64,000 bases of DNA from assembly GCF_019970065.1 (NCBI RefSeq), contig NZ_JAHXYH010000004.1, positions 186,001 through 250,000 on the forward strand, written 5' to 3'. Shown in pieces: positions 1 to 8,111 of this stretch. The position numbers and the translations under genes are program-made. The DNA comes from Chryseobacterium sp. OSA05B. GTDB lineage: Bacteria > Bacteroidota > Bacteroidia > Flavobacteriales > Weeksellaceae. Position 1 is the stretch's first letter. Each line of letters starts with the position of its first letter. Below the pieces are notes generated by a model. It was given only the letters and a program-made list of their open reading frames with translations. It was not told the origin of the DNA and ran no database searches.

Positions 1-1
1 T

Positions 2-952
2 CGTTTTTCCGCTTTCGGTGATGTTGCGATGACAGCACCTGTCTTCAGGGAGTTTCTGGAGCAGAATCCTGACGTGGAAATTATCATGGTTTCCAGAAAA
101 AATTTCGAAAGTTTGTTTTCTGATATTCCGAACGTTACATTTAAAGGGATTAATCTTGATGAATACAAAGGTTTTTTTGGATTGAGAAGACTCGCCAATG
201 AACTGATCGAGGAATTTAATCCTGATTTTATCGCCAATCTTCATGATGTGATCCGAACCAAAATTCTTGATAAAATCTACAGAAGAAAAGGACTTAAAGT
301 CTTTAAAATCAATAAAGGAAAAGAAGAAAAAGAAGCACTCACCGATGTGTGGAATCTGAACAAAGTGCAGTTAAAAAAAACGGTGGAACGTTATGCAGAT
401 GTGTTTCGCGCCATGGGTTTTAAAGTGGAATTATCCAATAAACTCAGGCCGGCACCGGGAGAAAAATCAGGAATTGGTTTAGCTCCTTTCGCGCAACATA
501 AAGGAAAGATGCTTCCTTTAGAAAAATCATACGAACTGGCCAGGATTCTGGCGCAAAAATATAAGATCTATTTCTTCGGTGGCGGGAAAAAAGAAACCGA
601 AACGCTGGAAAAGTGGGAAAGAGAAATCCCGAATACAAAAAGCCTTTCAGGAAAATTAAACCTTTCGGAAGAGCTTCACAAGATCTCAGAACTTGAACTG
701 ATGATCTCCATGGATTCTGCCAATATGCACCTGGCGAGTCTTATGGGGACCAGATGTGTTTCGATCTGGGGTTCAACGCATCCTTATGCGGGGTTTTTAG
801 GCTTTGGACAGAGTGAAAATGATGTGGTTCAGGTAAAAGATCTTACCTGCAGGCCTTGTTCCGTTTTTGGGGATAAAGAATGCTACCGTGGCGACTGGGC
901 ATGTCTTGAAGAACTCAATGTTCAGAAGATTGTTGAAAAAATTCAGTTATAA
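2..952 (+). CDS. Glycosyltransferase family 9 (heptosyltransferase-like), 5' end outside window
   Basis: Probably transfers a sugar from an activated donor onto lipopolysaccharide core or a similar envelope glycan on the cytoplasmic side of the inner membrane. The frame is open from base 2. The residues before the first in-window ATG (base 29), RFSAFGDVAM, match the N-terminal motif of GT9 enzymes, so the true start lies upstream and base 29 is not the start. The C-terminal half carries the GT9 signature SMDSANMHLAS followed by GTRCVSIWGSTHP, then a CRPC pair. The stop overlaps the next gene's ATG by one base (TAATG), so the two glycosyltransferases are co-transcribed and translationally coupled. 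The acceptor cannot be read from sequence. Confidence 0.88.
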   Translation, partial: RFSAFGDVAMTAPVFREFLEQNPDVEIIMVSRKNFESLFSDIPNVTFKGINLDEYKGFFGLRRLANELIEEFNPDFIANLHDVIRTKILDKIYRRKGLKVFKINKGKEEKEALTDVWNLNKVQLKKTVERYADVFRAMGFKVELSNKLRPAPGEKSGIGLAPFAQHKGKMLPLEKSYELARILAQKYKIYFFGGGKKETETLEKWEREIPNTKSLSGKLNLSEELHKISELELMISMDSANMHLASLMGTRCVSIWGSTHPYAGFLGFGQSENDVVQVKDLTCRPCSVFGDKECYRGDWACLEELNVQKIVEKIQL

Positions 953-1845
953 TGGTGCTGTCGGTCTGTATTCCTGTATTTAATTTTGATGTCCGCAGTT
1001 TGGTGTCAGATTTAAAAAAACAGATCGAAGCCGATGAAATCAGCGCAGAAATTATCCTGATCGACGATGCATCAGATGCGAGCTATAAAAAAACGAATCA
1101 TCTACTTCAAAACGAAGGCAATCAATTTATTTTCCTTGAAAAAAATATAGGACGGTCCAGAATAAGGAACCTCTTCCAAAAATATGCGGCAGGGGAGTAT
1201 CTGCTCTTTCTGGATTGTGATGGAAAAATAACAGCGGAAAATTTCATAAAAAAATATACTGATTTTATCCAAAAGAACCCGGAGGCCAAGGTTATTTACG
1301 GAGGAAGAAGCGTTTTAGGGGCTGTTCCGGATCATGAAAATTATTTAAGGTGGAAATTTGCCGTTGAAAGAGAAAACCTGCCTGTAGGCCTTCGTTTGGA
1401 TAAACCCTATTTAAGTTTTCAGACCAATAATTTTATCATCAAAAAAGATACGTTTGAAAAGGTGTGTTTCAATCCTGATTTTCAAAAATATGGCTATGAA
1501 GATCTTCTTTTTGCAATGGATTTGAAATCTGAAAATGTAAAGATTGACCATATTGACAATACGATCCTTAATAATGATCTGGAAAGCAATGCGGTCTATC
1601 TTGAAAAAGTGGCGGAATCTGTGGAAAGTCTCGCTAAAATGCTCAAAGATGAAAGCCTTAAAGCAAAATTGGCTGAAGTGAAATTAGTCAGATTGTACAA
1701 TCAGCTGCCCTTAAAATCGGTTATGAGATTCTTTTTAAGTGATACAATGCTGCTGGGAGTAAAGAAAAAGCTTTTAAAAGGAGCTGTTAATCTGCGGTAT
1801 CTTGATCTGTACAAATTGGGACTTCTCATGAAGAACATGAAATAA
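952..1845 (+). CDS. Glycosyltransferase family 2
   Basis: A GT-A fold glycosyltransferase of 297 residues. It begins LSVCIPVFN, the usual GT2 opening, followed by a donor-site motif LIDDASD near residue 38 and a DxD-like metal motif (LDCDG) near residue 90. The acceptor loop region (GYEDLLFAMDL, about residues 182-192) resembles the ED motif of the family. There is no transmembrane segment, so it is a cytosolic or peripheral enzyme. It is coupled to the upstream GT9 gene by a one-base overlap, which suggests joint work on one surface glycan. Donor and acceptor are unknown. Confidence 0.85.
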   Translation: MVLSVCIPVFNFDVRSLVSDLKKQIEADEISAEIILIDDASDASYKKTNHLLQNEGNQFIFLEKNIGRSRIRNLFQKYAAGEYLLFLDCDGKITAENFIKKYTDFIQKNPEAKVIYGGRSVLGAVPDHENYLRWKFAVERENLPVGLRLDKPYLSFQTNNFIIKKDTFEKVCFNPDFQKYGYEDLLFAMDLKSENVKIDHIDNTILNNDLESNAVYLEKVAESVESLAKMLKDESLKAKLAEVKLVRLYNQLPLKSVMRFFLSDTMLLGVKKKLLKGAVNLRYLDLYKLGLLMKNMK

Positions 1846-1871
1846 TATCTCTAGATCTTAAGATAAGGCAT

Positions 1872-1903
1872 AAAAAAAATCTCCCAGTTTCCTGAGAGAT
1901 TTT
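1872..1903 (-). terminator. Intrinsic terminator of the T9SS protein gene
   Basis: A stem (aatctcccag against ctgagagatt, one mismatch, loop tttc) is followed on the minus strand by eight T. It sits 42 bases beyond the stop of the minus-strand gene at 1945-3429. The right-hand T's (tttta) could also slow transcription arriving from the glycosyltransferases. The same 32-nt sequence is found again at 3459-3490. Confidence 0.8.
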
Positions 1904-1944
1904 ATTGGGAGTGTTCATTAAGGATGTTATCCTTTTTCTCGCAT

Positions 1945-3429
1945 TTATTTTTTGATGAATTTTTCAGTCACTATTTTTCCATCATTATTTTTTCCTTTTA
2001 TAATGTAAGTTCCTTTTGGAAGATGGCTTATGTCAACAATTAATTTTTCATCTTTTCTTTTTACTTTTGCTTCCATTTTTTTGCCGTCTATTGTGATCAA
2101 CTCGATGTTTTTATCCAGACCTTCCAGGAAAACTTCATAGTCTGCAGGGCTCGGATATATGTTGAAATCTTTTATAGTATTGCTTTCATGGGTAGAAAGT
2201 GAACTTGGCGTTTTAAAATCGAATCTTCTCATAACAAGTTTCCAGTTAGACTGTGCACAATAGAAATTGTCCATCGTTTCTGCAATAATCAACTTGTTTC
2301 CCTGTCGCATAACTTTAGTGGCATTGTGTAAGCCCGGAAGTCTGCTGACTGTTACATAGCCGTTGGTGTTGTATGTGGTGTCGGCATTTCCGTTGCTGTT
2401 AAGCTTCCCCACAATAAAATTATTTGCGTTGAATTCTCCAAAAACATAGAAGCTATTATCAATGAAAAAAGTATTGATCGGGTTGACTACATTAGATCCG
2501 AATTTATAGCCATTACTGAAAGTGGTATCAAGGGCTGATCCGGGAAGGATTTTTACGATTAAATAACGGCTTGAACCGCCTGTGCTTACTACCAGTCCGT
2601 TATCAGGAGTGATAAAAGTAAAAGTATTGTTATTGTAGTAGGAATTATAACTGGTTACTGTAAATATACCATTGGTGCCAAAATTGGCGATCGGCGTTCC
2701 GTTAATATCCGTTTTAAAAACAACAATATTCGCATCGTCGTATACGGGACTAGTTCTTTTCTTTCCTGTAAATAAAAGATTACCATCATTATCAATATTC
2801 ACATTGGTGAAAAGCCAGTTCGGGCTGGTTGCAAAATCTATTATTCCGTTGGTTCCGAAAGTAGTTACCAAAGCTCCGTTCTGATTGTACTTAAACATGG
2901 CAGAGTAGTATTTGTTGTCGAAATTTTTTTTAACAGCGGTGATAATGATTTCGTTGCTGCTGGTTTCCACCCAGTCCCGGATGAAATAATCTGTCGGCAT
3001 ACTTACATAGCCATTTATACCCCATGAGCTTATATGGGAGCCCGCGGCATTCATTTTTACAAGACGTGAATATTGGTCAATGATAAAATAATTTCCATCA
3101 TTTGATGGTTTCATAGCATCTACAACACCGGAGTTATCAAGAATACCATTTTGATTATAGGTAGTATCAAGAATCCCGTTCTGATTGAACTTTGAAATAA
3201 TTCCCGTATAATAACTTGTTGCACTGCATCCCCAGTTGGAAACTCCCCCAACAAGAAAATCATTATTGGGAAGAAGAATCATGCTCTTTCCATGGAAGCC
3301 TTTGAAAGGACTTGAACTGACGGTGAACTCTGTGGTTCCGTTGTTTCCGAAAGACATGTCCTGAGTGCCTGGAGACTGACTTTTTATAAATGAAGTTATG
3401 AATAAAGAGAGTAGAAATATATTTTTCAT
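1945..3429 (-). CDS. Secreted delta-60 repeat protein with T9SS type A sorting domain
   Basis: A 494-residue exported protein. It begins with a signal peptide (MKNIFLLSLFITSFIKSQ). The body is a series of repeats with the pattern 'LDTTYNQNGI / FGTNGI', typical of delta-60 (beta-propeller-like) repeats. The last 75 residues (from NIYPSPADYEV to IVTEKFIKK) form a Por secretion C-terminal sorting domain, with the conserved 'G.Y.I....' and terminal Lys-rich strand. The protein should therefore cross the inner membrane by Sec and the outer membrane by the type IX system, and end up secreted or anchored on the surface. Its ligand or function is unknown. It is monocistronic and lies between two identical terminators. 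Confidence 0.88.
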   Translation of the reverse strand: MKNIFLLSLFITSFIKSQSPGTQDMSFGNNGTTEFTVSSSPFKGFHGKSMILLPNNDFLVGGVSNWGCSATSYYTGIISKFNQNGILDTTYNQNGILDNSGVVDAMKPSNDGNYFIIDQYSRLVKMNAAGSHISSWGINGYVSMPTDYFIRDWVETSSNEIIITAVKKNFDNKYYSAMFKYNQNGALVTTFGTNGIIDFATSPNWLFTNVNIDNDGNLLFTGKKRTSPVYDDANIVVFKTDINGTPIANFGTNGIFTVTSYNSYYNNNTFTFITPDNGLVVSTGGSSRYLIVKILPGSALDTTFSNGYKFGSNVVNPINTFFIDNSFYVFGEFNANNFIVGKLNSNGNADTTYNTNGYVTVSRLPGLHNATKVMRQGNKLIIAETMDNFYCAQSNWKLVMRRFDFKTPSSLSTHESNTIKDFNIYPSPADYEVFLEGLDKNIELITIDGKKMEAKVKRKDEKLIVDISHLPKGTYIIKGKNNDGKIVTEKFIKK

Positions 3430-3458
3430 GTAATATTAGTTTTTGAGTGAATATAAAC

Positions 3459-3490
3459 AAAAAAAATCTCCCAGTTTCCTGAGAGATTTT
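3459..3490 (-). terminator. Intrinsic terminator of the tRNA-Val pair
   Basis: The same stem-loop as at 1872-1903, followed on the minus strand by eight T. It begins two bases beyond the 3' end of the proximal tRNA-Val gene, so it ends the tRNA transcript just before the start of the T9SS gene. The 32 nt shared with 1872-1903 are identical. Confidence 0.8.
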
Positions 3491-3491
3491 G

Positions 3492-3566
3492 TGGGCCCTG
3501 AGGGATTCGAACCCCCGACCCTCTGGGTGTAAACCAGATGCTCTGAACCAACTGAGCTAAGAGCCC
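3492..3566 (-). tRNA. tRNA-Val(TAC), copy 2
   Basis: A full cloverleaf on the minus strand, 75 nt including the discriminator A. It has a 7-bp acceptor stem (GGGCTCT/AGGGCCC with one G-T pair), a D arm GCTC...GAGC, an anticodon stem TCTGG/CCAGA with loop TTTACAC giving anticodon TAC (reads GUA and probably other GUN codons), and a T arm with GGTTCGAATCC. CCA is not encoded. It is identical to the copy at 3602-3676, which lies upstream in the same transcript. Confidence 0.97.
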
Positions 3567-3601
3567 TGAACTTTTTTTGAAAGGCTTCAGTTACCTTTGT
3601 G

Positions 3602-3676
3602 TGGGCCCTGAGGGATTCGAACCCCCGACCCTCTGGGTGTAAACCAGATGCTCTGAACCAACTGAGCTAAGAGCCC
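3602..3676 (-). tRNA. tRNA-Val(TAC), copy 1
   Basis: Identical in sequence to the gene at 3492-3566 (anticodon TAC in loop TTTACAC). The 35-nt spacer between the copies would be removed by tRNA processing. This copy is promoter-proximal: a consensus promoter begins about 30 bases upstream, in the 3' end of folC. Confidence 0.97.
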
Positions 3677-3705
3677 CTATACTTGTTTCCTCGTTTAGAG
3701 TGGTG

Positions 3706-3736
3706 CAAATATACGACTTATTCGGAAATCTCCAAA
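3706..3736 (-). promoter_or_regulatory. Consensus Bacteroidota promoter of the tRNA-Val pair
   Basis: On the minus strand the -33 box TTTG (3733-3736) and the -7 box TATATTTG (3706-3713) are exactly 19 nt apart. The predicted start near 3700 leaves a leader of about 24 nt before the first tRNA. The -33 box lies in the last codons of folC. Confidence 0.75.
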
Positions 3737-4962
3737 TTTTTTTCTAAAAATTCTCCGACTACAAAGTTACTTCCGCCGATAAAAATCATTTCTCCTTTTG
3801 TACATTGCTCTTTTGCAGAAAGATACGCTTCTTGCACAGAATCGAAAATTTTATAAAAAATTTTGGCCTCCTGCAGTAGATTTTCATAGTCTTCGGGATG
3901 TCTTCCTCTGTTGATGGATGGTTTTGCAAAATAAAACTCAGAATTTTCAGGAAGAAGGGCCATGACTTCATCTATCTTTTTGTCATTAACAAACCCCAAA
4001 ATGACGTGCTTGTGCCGGTCTATAGAATTCAGCTGGGAAAATACATACTCAAGTCCGGCCTGATTGTGGCCCGTATCACAGATGGTAAGCGGGTCCTGAG
4101 AAAACTCAAACCAACGACCGATAAAACCTGTATTTTGATGCACATGAAGCAGCCCGTTCTCTATATTTTGATCAGAAATACTGATATTCAGCTTTTTTAA
4201 TTCTTCAACTAATGCAAGTACAACGCGGATATTTTTCTTCTGATAATTTCCTTTAAGATCAGAGATAAGATCCGCTTGTAGGGTTGTTGCGTCAATAAAC
4301 GGTGCATTTTCAAGTTCAGCCTTCTGTTTGATGATATTTTTAACCGTACTCGTTTCGTCTCCTGAAATGATAGGGATATGAGGTTTGATAATCCCCGCTT
4401 TTTCTGCTGCGATCTCCTCAATAGTGTCTCCTAAAATATTCTGATGATCCAATTGTACATTGGTAATGGCAGCTACCAAAGGCTGAATGATATTCGTGGA
4501 ATCCAGTCTTCCGCCAAGGCCGACTTCAATAATGGCAAAATCTACCCCTTGCTGGTAAAAATATTCAAAAGCCATGATTGTGGTAAACTCAAAAAAAGAG
4601 GGAAGAATATCCTCGGGCAGGGTTTTCAGTTTTTGAATAAATCCGAAGACAAATTCCTTATCACAGTTTTTTCCGTTGACCTTGATGCGTTCTGTGAAGT
4701 CGATAAGGTGTGGGGAGTTGTATAAACCTACTTTATAGCCGGCATCCTGTAAAACAGAAGCCAGCATATTACTCGAAGATCCTTTTCCATTGGTTCCTCC
4801 GATATGGATGCATTTTATCTTTTCCTGAGGATTGTCAAAAAAATCACACAACTTTGTAATATTGTCTAACCCAGGTTTATAGGCCTTCAGCCCGTCGATC
4901 TGATAGTTGGGAGCCTGTACGAAAAGCCAGTCTACAGCTTCCTGATATTGTCCGTTTGTCAT
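3718..4962 (-). CDS. folC: Folylpolyglutamate synthase / dihydrofolate synthase
   Basis: A cytosolic Mur-ligase-family enzyme of 414 residues. It adds glutamate to dihydropteroate and to reduced folates using ATP. The P-loop GTNGKGSS is near residue 57, followed by the folate-site run YNSPHLIDFTERI near residue 80. The Mur-ligase domain continues with EVGLGGRLDSTN, the central HQNILGDTIEEIAAEKAGI motif, and GHN in the C-terminal domain (CDTGHNQAGLEY). The length is normal for FolC. It is divergent from the TolC gene, and its 3' end carries the -33 box of the tRNA-Val promoter. No partner folate genes lie beside it. Confidence 0.95.
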   Translation of the reverse strand: MTNGQYQEAVDWLFVQAPNYQIDGLKAYKPGLDNITKLCDFFDNPQEKIKCIHIGGTNGKGSSSNMLASVLQDAGYKVGLYNSPHLIDFTERIKVNGKNCDKEFVFGFIQKLKTLPEDILPSFFEFTTIMAFEYFYQQGVDFAIIEVGLGGRLDSTNIIQPLVAAITNVQLDHQNILGDTIEEIAAEKAGIIKPHIPIISGDETSTVKNIIKQKAELENAPFIDATTLQADLISDLKGNYQKKNIRVVLALVEELKKLNISISDQNIENGLLHVHQNTGFIGRWFEFSQDPLTICDTGHNQAGLEYVFSQLNSIDRHKHVILGFVNDKKIDEVMALLPENSEFYFAKPSINRGRHPEDYENLLQEAKIFYKIFDSVQEAYLSAKEQCTKGEMIFIGGSNFVVGEFLEKNLEISE

Positions 4963-5024
4963 GATACAAAATTCATAAAAGTTTTTTTAAAATAAAATAT
5001 TAATTATTAAAACTGTAACTTTTT

Positions 5025-5032
5025 TATATTTG
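5025..5032 (+). promoter_or_regulatory. -7 box upstream of the TolC-family gene
   Basis: TATATTTG matches TAnnTTTG and lies 27 nt before the ATG at 5060. No clear TTTG was seen at the -33 position. It supports 5060, not the in-frame TTG at 5030, as the start of the gene, because the TTG overlaps the promoter itself. Confidence 0.5.
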
Positions 5033-5059
5033 GCTCGTCTAATATTGAAAATTATTAAT

Positions 5060-6400
5060 ATGAAAAAAGTTTGGATTATCGTTTTTGGATTAACCTGTCT
5101 GGGCCTGAGTGCTCAGAAGAAATGGTCCTTAAGAGAATGTGTAGACTATGCCGTAGAGCATAATCTTCAGGTTATCCAAAATCAATATTCTAAACAGATC
5201 CAGGATTCAAACCTTAAAATGGCCAAAAATCAGTATCTGCCCTCAGTATCCGCAAGTATGTCTAATAATGTGAGTTTCGGGCAGACTTCATTTGGAACAG
5301 GAAGTTTGAGGAATGACAGGTTCAGTAACAGTGCTAATCTGGGAGCAGATATTTTACTGTTCAATAATGGAAGATTGGAGAAAACCGTCAGAAAAACTCA
5401 GTTTGATGTAGAAGCCAGCCAATATGATGTGGAAACGATCAAAAATGATATTTCCCTTCAGATTGCACAACAATATCTCACAACCCTCCTGAATAGAGAA
5501 ATCGTAAAGATCTCGGAGAGCGCTGTTGAAAATGCCCAAAAGCAGTACGACAGAGCAAAAATTACAACTCAGGTTGGAACTACAGCTCAGACCATTCTTG
5601 CAGAAGCAGAAGCGGCATTGGCGAGGGAGAAGCAAAACCGTAAGACCGCTGAAATTAACGTTGGCAGAAGTCTTTTTGCCATGGCACAGCTCTTACAGCT
5701 TCCCGATTACAAAGATTTTGATATTGAATATGTGGAGGTTCCTGATCAACTGGAACAACCATTAAAATCAGTGGATGAAGTTCTTACCACGGCTTTTGAA
5801 AATCAACCTCAGGTTAAAGCCGCACAAAGCAGGATCAATTCTGCCTTAGCACAAACAGAAGTAAGTAAAACGGCTTTCTGGCCGACGCTTACAGGAAGTG
5901 TGGGAATAGGAAGTTTTTACAATAATCTTTTAACTACGGATAATATTGGAAGTGAATTTCTTTATGTCAAAGAGAAAAAATTTTTCCCGCAGTATAAAGA
6001 TAATTTCGGACAGAATGCCAGTGTTTCACTGAATGTTCCTATTTTCAATAAAGGAATCACCAAACTGCAGGTAGAGCAGTCTAAAATAAACGAAAGCGTT
6101 GCTAAGATTACTCTTGAGCAGCAAAAGCAGACGGTAAGGCAAAATGTACAGAAGGCACAGTTTGATGTAGATGCCAACTATGAGACCTTCCTTTCGGCTG
6201 TAGAAACAGAGAAGAGCACAAAATTAGCATTAGAATTTGCTGATAAAAGCTATACGGCAGGAAGAACGACTATTTACGATGTAAATGTGGCCAGAAATAA
6301 CTATGCAAACGCACAGGGCTCCGTGGCGCAGGCGAAGTACAATTATCTTTTCAGTCTTAAATTGCTGAATTTCTATGCAGGAATTCCATTAACTTTGTAA
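5060..6400 (+). CDS. TolC family outer-membrane efflux protein
   Basis: A 446-residue outer-membrane channel component that would partner an RND or ABC exporter; no inner-membrane partner is next to it. I place the start at the ATG at 5060, which opens a clean signal peptide (MKKVWIIVFGLTCLGLSAQ). The frame also has a TTG at 5030, but it lies in the promoter. The mature protein shows the duplicated OEP pattern: helical repeats with WSLRECVDYAVEHN near the N-terminus, long coiled-coil stretches (ALAREKQNRKTAEINVG and later KITLEQQKQTVRQNVQKA), and two beta-strand zones (SASMSNNVSFGQ and NASVSLNVPIFN). A SprT gene follows after one base, so they share a transcript. Confidence 0.9.
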   Translation: MKKVWIIVFGLTCLGLSAQKKWSLRECVDYAVEHNLQVIQNQYSKQIQDSNLKMAKNQYLPSVSASMSNNVSFGQTSFGTGSLRNDRFSNSANLGADILLFNNGRLEKTVRKTQFDVEASQYDVETIKNDISLQIAQQYLTTLLNREIVKISESAVENAQKQYDRAKITTQVGTTAQTILAEAEAALAREKQNRKTAEINVGRSLFAMAQLLQLPDYKDFDIEYVEVPDQLEQPLKSVDEVLTTAFENQPQVKAAQSRINSALAQTEVSKTAFWPTLTGSVGIGSFYNNLLTTDNIGSEFLYVKEKKFFPQYKDNFGQNASVSLNVPIFNKGITKLQVEQSKINESVAKITLEQQKQTVRQNVQKAQFDVDANYETFLSAVETEKSTKLALEFADKSYTAGRTTIYDVNVARNNYANAQGSVAQAKYNYLFSLKLLNFYAGIPLTL

Positions 6401-6401
6401 A

Positions 6402-7001
6402 ATGTCTATCCAGTCATTAGAAAAATATTTACCTCAAAATACACTAAAATACTTAAGGGTTTGGTTTGCAGATTACTTTATTCACATTAAAGTTACACGC
6501 AGCCGGAACTCCAAACTGGGAGATTACAGAAAACTTCCTGATAACTCCCATGAAATAACGGTGAATTCAACATTGACTCCACCGCTTTTTTTCTTTGTGC
6601 TTACCCATGAACTGGCCCATCTTATCGCGTTTGAGAAATATGGCCGCAGAATATCGCCGCACGGCACTGAATGGAAAGAAACATTCAGAAATATGCTTCT
6701 CGAAAGCCTTGATGTGTATGATGAAGATCTGAAGCCCATTATCGTCAGATTTTCAAAATCTCCAAAAGCCAATTTTATGGCCAGCCCGGATCTTGTAAGA
6801 TATTTTCATACTGAAAAACAAGATGATAGGCTACACTTTATAGAAGAACTTCAAAAAGGAGAATATTTTATCTATCGGAACGAAAAGTATTTATTAGAAG
6901 GTCTGATTAAAAAAAACTATCTTTGTAAGAACCTGGCTACGGGAAGGAAGTATTCTTTCAAGCCTCTGGCAAGGGTTGAAAAATGTAGGCAAGAATGTTA
7001 A
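6402..7001 (+). CDS. SprT-like zinc metalloprotease domain protein
   Basis: A 199-residue cytosolic protein with the SprT/Spartan-type zinc motif HELAH at residues 69-73 and a downstream His in SPHGTEW (about residue 87) as the likely third ligand. Family members resemble the protease that clears DNA-protein crosslinks, but bacterial SprT proteins are poorly characterised. The C-terminal part (KNYLCKNLATGRKYSF) resembles the small C-terminal domain of the family. It begins one base after the TolC stop and overlaps the next gene by 7 bases, so it sits in the middle of a three-gene operon with no obvious functional link. Confidence 0.85.
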   Translation: MSIQSLEKYLPQNTLKYLRVWFADYFIHIKVTRSRNSKLGDYRKLPDNSHEITVNSTLTPPLFFFVLTHELAHLIAFEKYGRRISPHGTEWKETFRNMLLESLDVYDEDLKPIIVRFSKSPKANFMASPDLVRYFHTEKQDDRLHFIEELQKGEYFIYRNEKYLLEGLIKKNYLCKNLATGRKYSFKPLARVEKCRQEC

Positions 7002-8077
7002 AATCAGATAGATACTGTGTCATCATGGCGGGAGGAATCGGCAGCCGGTTCTGGCCTATGAGTACACAGAAATTTCCAAAACAGTTTCAGGATATTTTAG
7101 GAATCGGGCGTACTATGATTCAGCAGACGTATGACAGAATCAGCCGGATCATTCCTAAGGAACAGATATTCGTGATCACGAATAAAGAATACGTAGCGCT
7201 TTCTCACCAACAACTTCCGGAAATTCCTGAAGAAAATATTGTGGGCGAACCTCTGATGAAAAATACAGCGGCATGTAATCTGTACATGGCGAACAAGATT
7301 GCTGAAATTAATCCGGATGCGACGATGATCGTACTTCCGGCAGATCATTTGATCTTAAAAGAAGAAGTATTCCTGGAAAAAGTAGAACTTGCTTTTGATC
7401 TTGCTGCCAAGCATGACTATCTGGTCACTTTGGGTATTACGCCTACCAGACCGGATACCGGATACGGATATATTCAGTTTGTAGAAAAGAAAAGTTCAGA
7501 TTATTTCAAAGTAAAAACGTTTACGGAAAAACCTATTCTTGAGATTGCTCAAAGCTTCCTTGAAAGCGGGGACTTTCTGTGGAATGCGGGGATTTTTATC
7601 TGGAATGTGAAAAGCATTCATCACGCATTTGAACTTTACCTTCCAGAAATGATGCAGCATTTTATGGCCTGCGAATATAATTCTGAAAAGGAAAACAGCT
7701 GTATTGAAACCATTTACCCGAAAGTACAGAAAATATCAATCGATAACGGAATCCTGGAAAAGGCGAAAAATGTATATGTAATTCCATCGGATCTGGGTTG
7801 GAGTGACCTTGGAACCTGGACTTCCGTATACGAAAACACTGAAAAAGATAAAGACGGAAACGCTGTAAAGCTGAAGCATTTCCTCAATTATAATTCCAAA
7901 GGGAATATCATCAGACTGAAGAACAATAACAAAGCTGTCATCATCGACGGCCTTGAGGATTTTATTGTCGTAGATACAGATAAAGCATTGCTGATCTGCC
8001 CGAGAGACAATGATCAATTGATTAAAGACTATGTTCTTGACCTGAAAAGTTTCAAGAAAGGAGATAAGTTCATGTAA
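6995..8077 (+). CDS. manC: Mannose-1-phosphate guanylyltransferase
   Basis: Makes GDP-mannose from mannose-1-phosphate and GTP, feeding surface polysaccharide and fucose/rhamnose pathways in the cytosol. At 360 residues it is the short form without the C-terminal phosphomannose isomerase domain. The nucleotide-binding loop AGGIGSRFWPMS is near residue 12, the metal-site PADHLI near residue 114, and FTEKP and WNAGIF (sugar site) near residues 177 and 197. The start overlaps the SprT stop by 7 bases. The two glycosyltransferases at the window start may use products of this pathway, but that is inference. Confidence 0.93.
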   Translation: MLKSDRYCVIMAGGIGSRFWPMSTQKFPKQFQDILGIGRTMIQQTYDRISRIIPKEQIFVITNKEYVALSHQQLPEIPEENIVGEPLMKNTAACNLYMANKIAEINPDATMIVLPADHLILKEEVFLEKVELAFDLAAKHDYLVTLGITPTRPDTGYGYIQFVEKKSSDYFKVKTFTEKPILEIAQSFLESGDFLWNAGIFIWNVKSIHHAFELYLPEMMQHFMACEYNSEKENSCIETIYPKVQKISIDNGILEKAKNVYVIPSDLGWSDLGTWTSVYENTEKDKDGNAVKLKHFLNYNSKGNIIRLKNNNKAVIIDGLEDFIVVDTDKALLICPRDNDQLIKDYVLDLKSFKKGDKFM

Positions 8078-8111
8078 AAATAATGGCTAACTTTCTGCTG
8101 ATTTTTGAATT

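Noticed and set aside
3492..3676. Tandem tRNA-Val pair as an attachment site of an integrated element
   Set aside because: Both copies are full-length and identical with a common promoter and terminator. There is no integrase, no partial tRNA repeat and no phage-like gene nearby.
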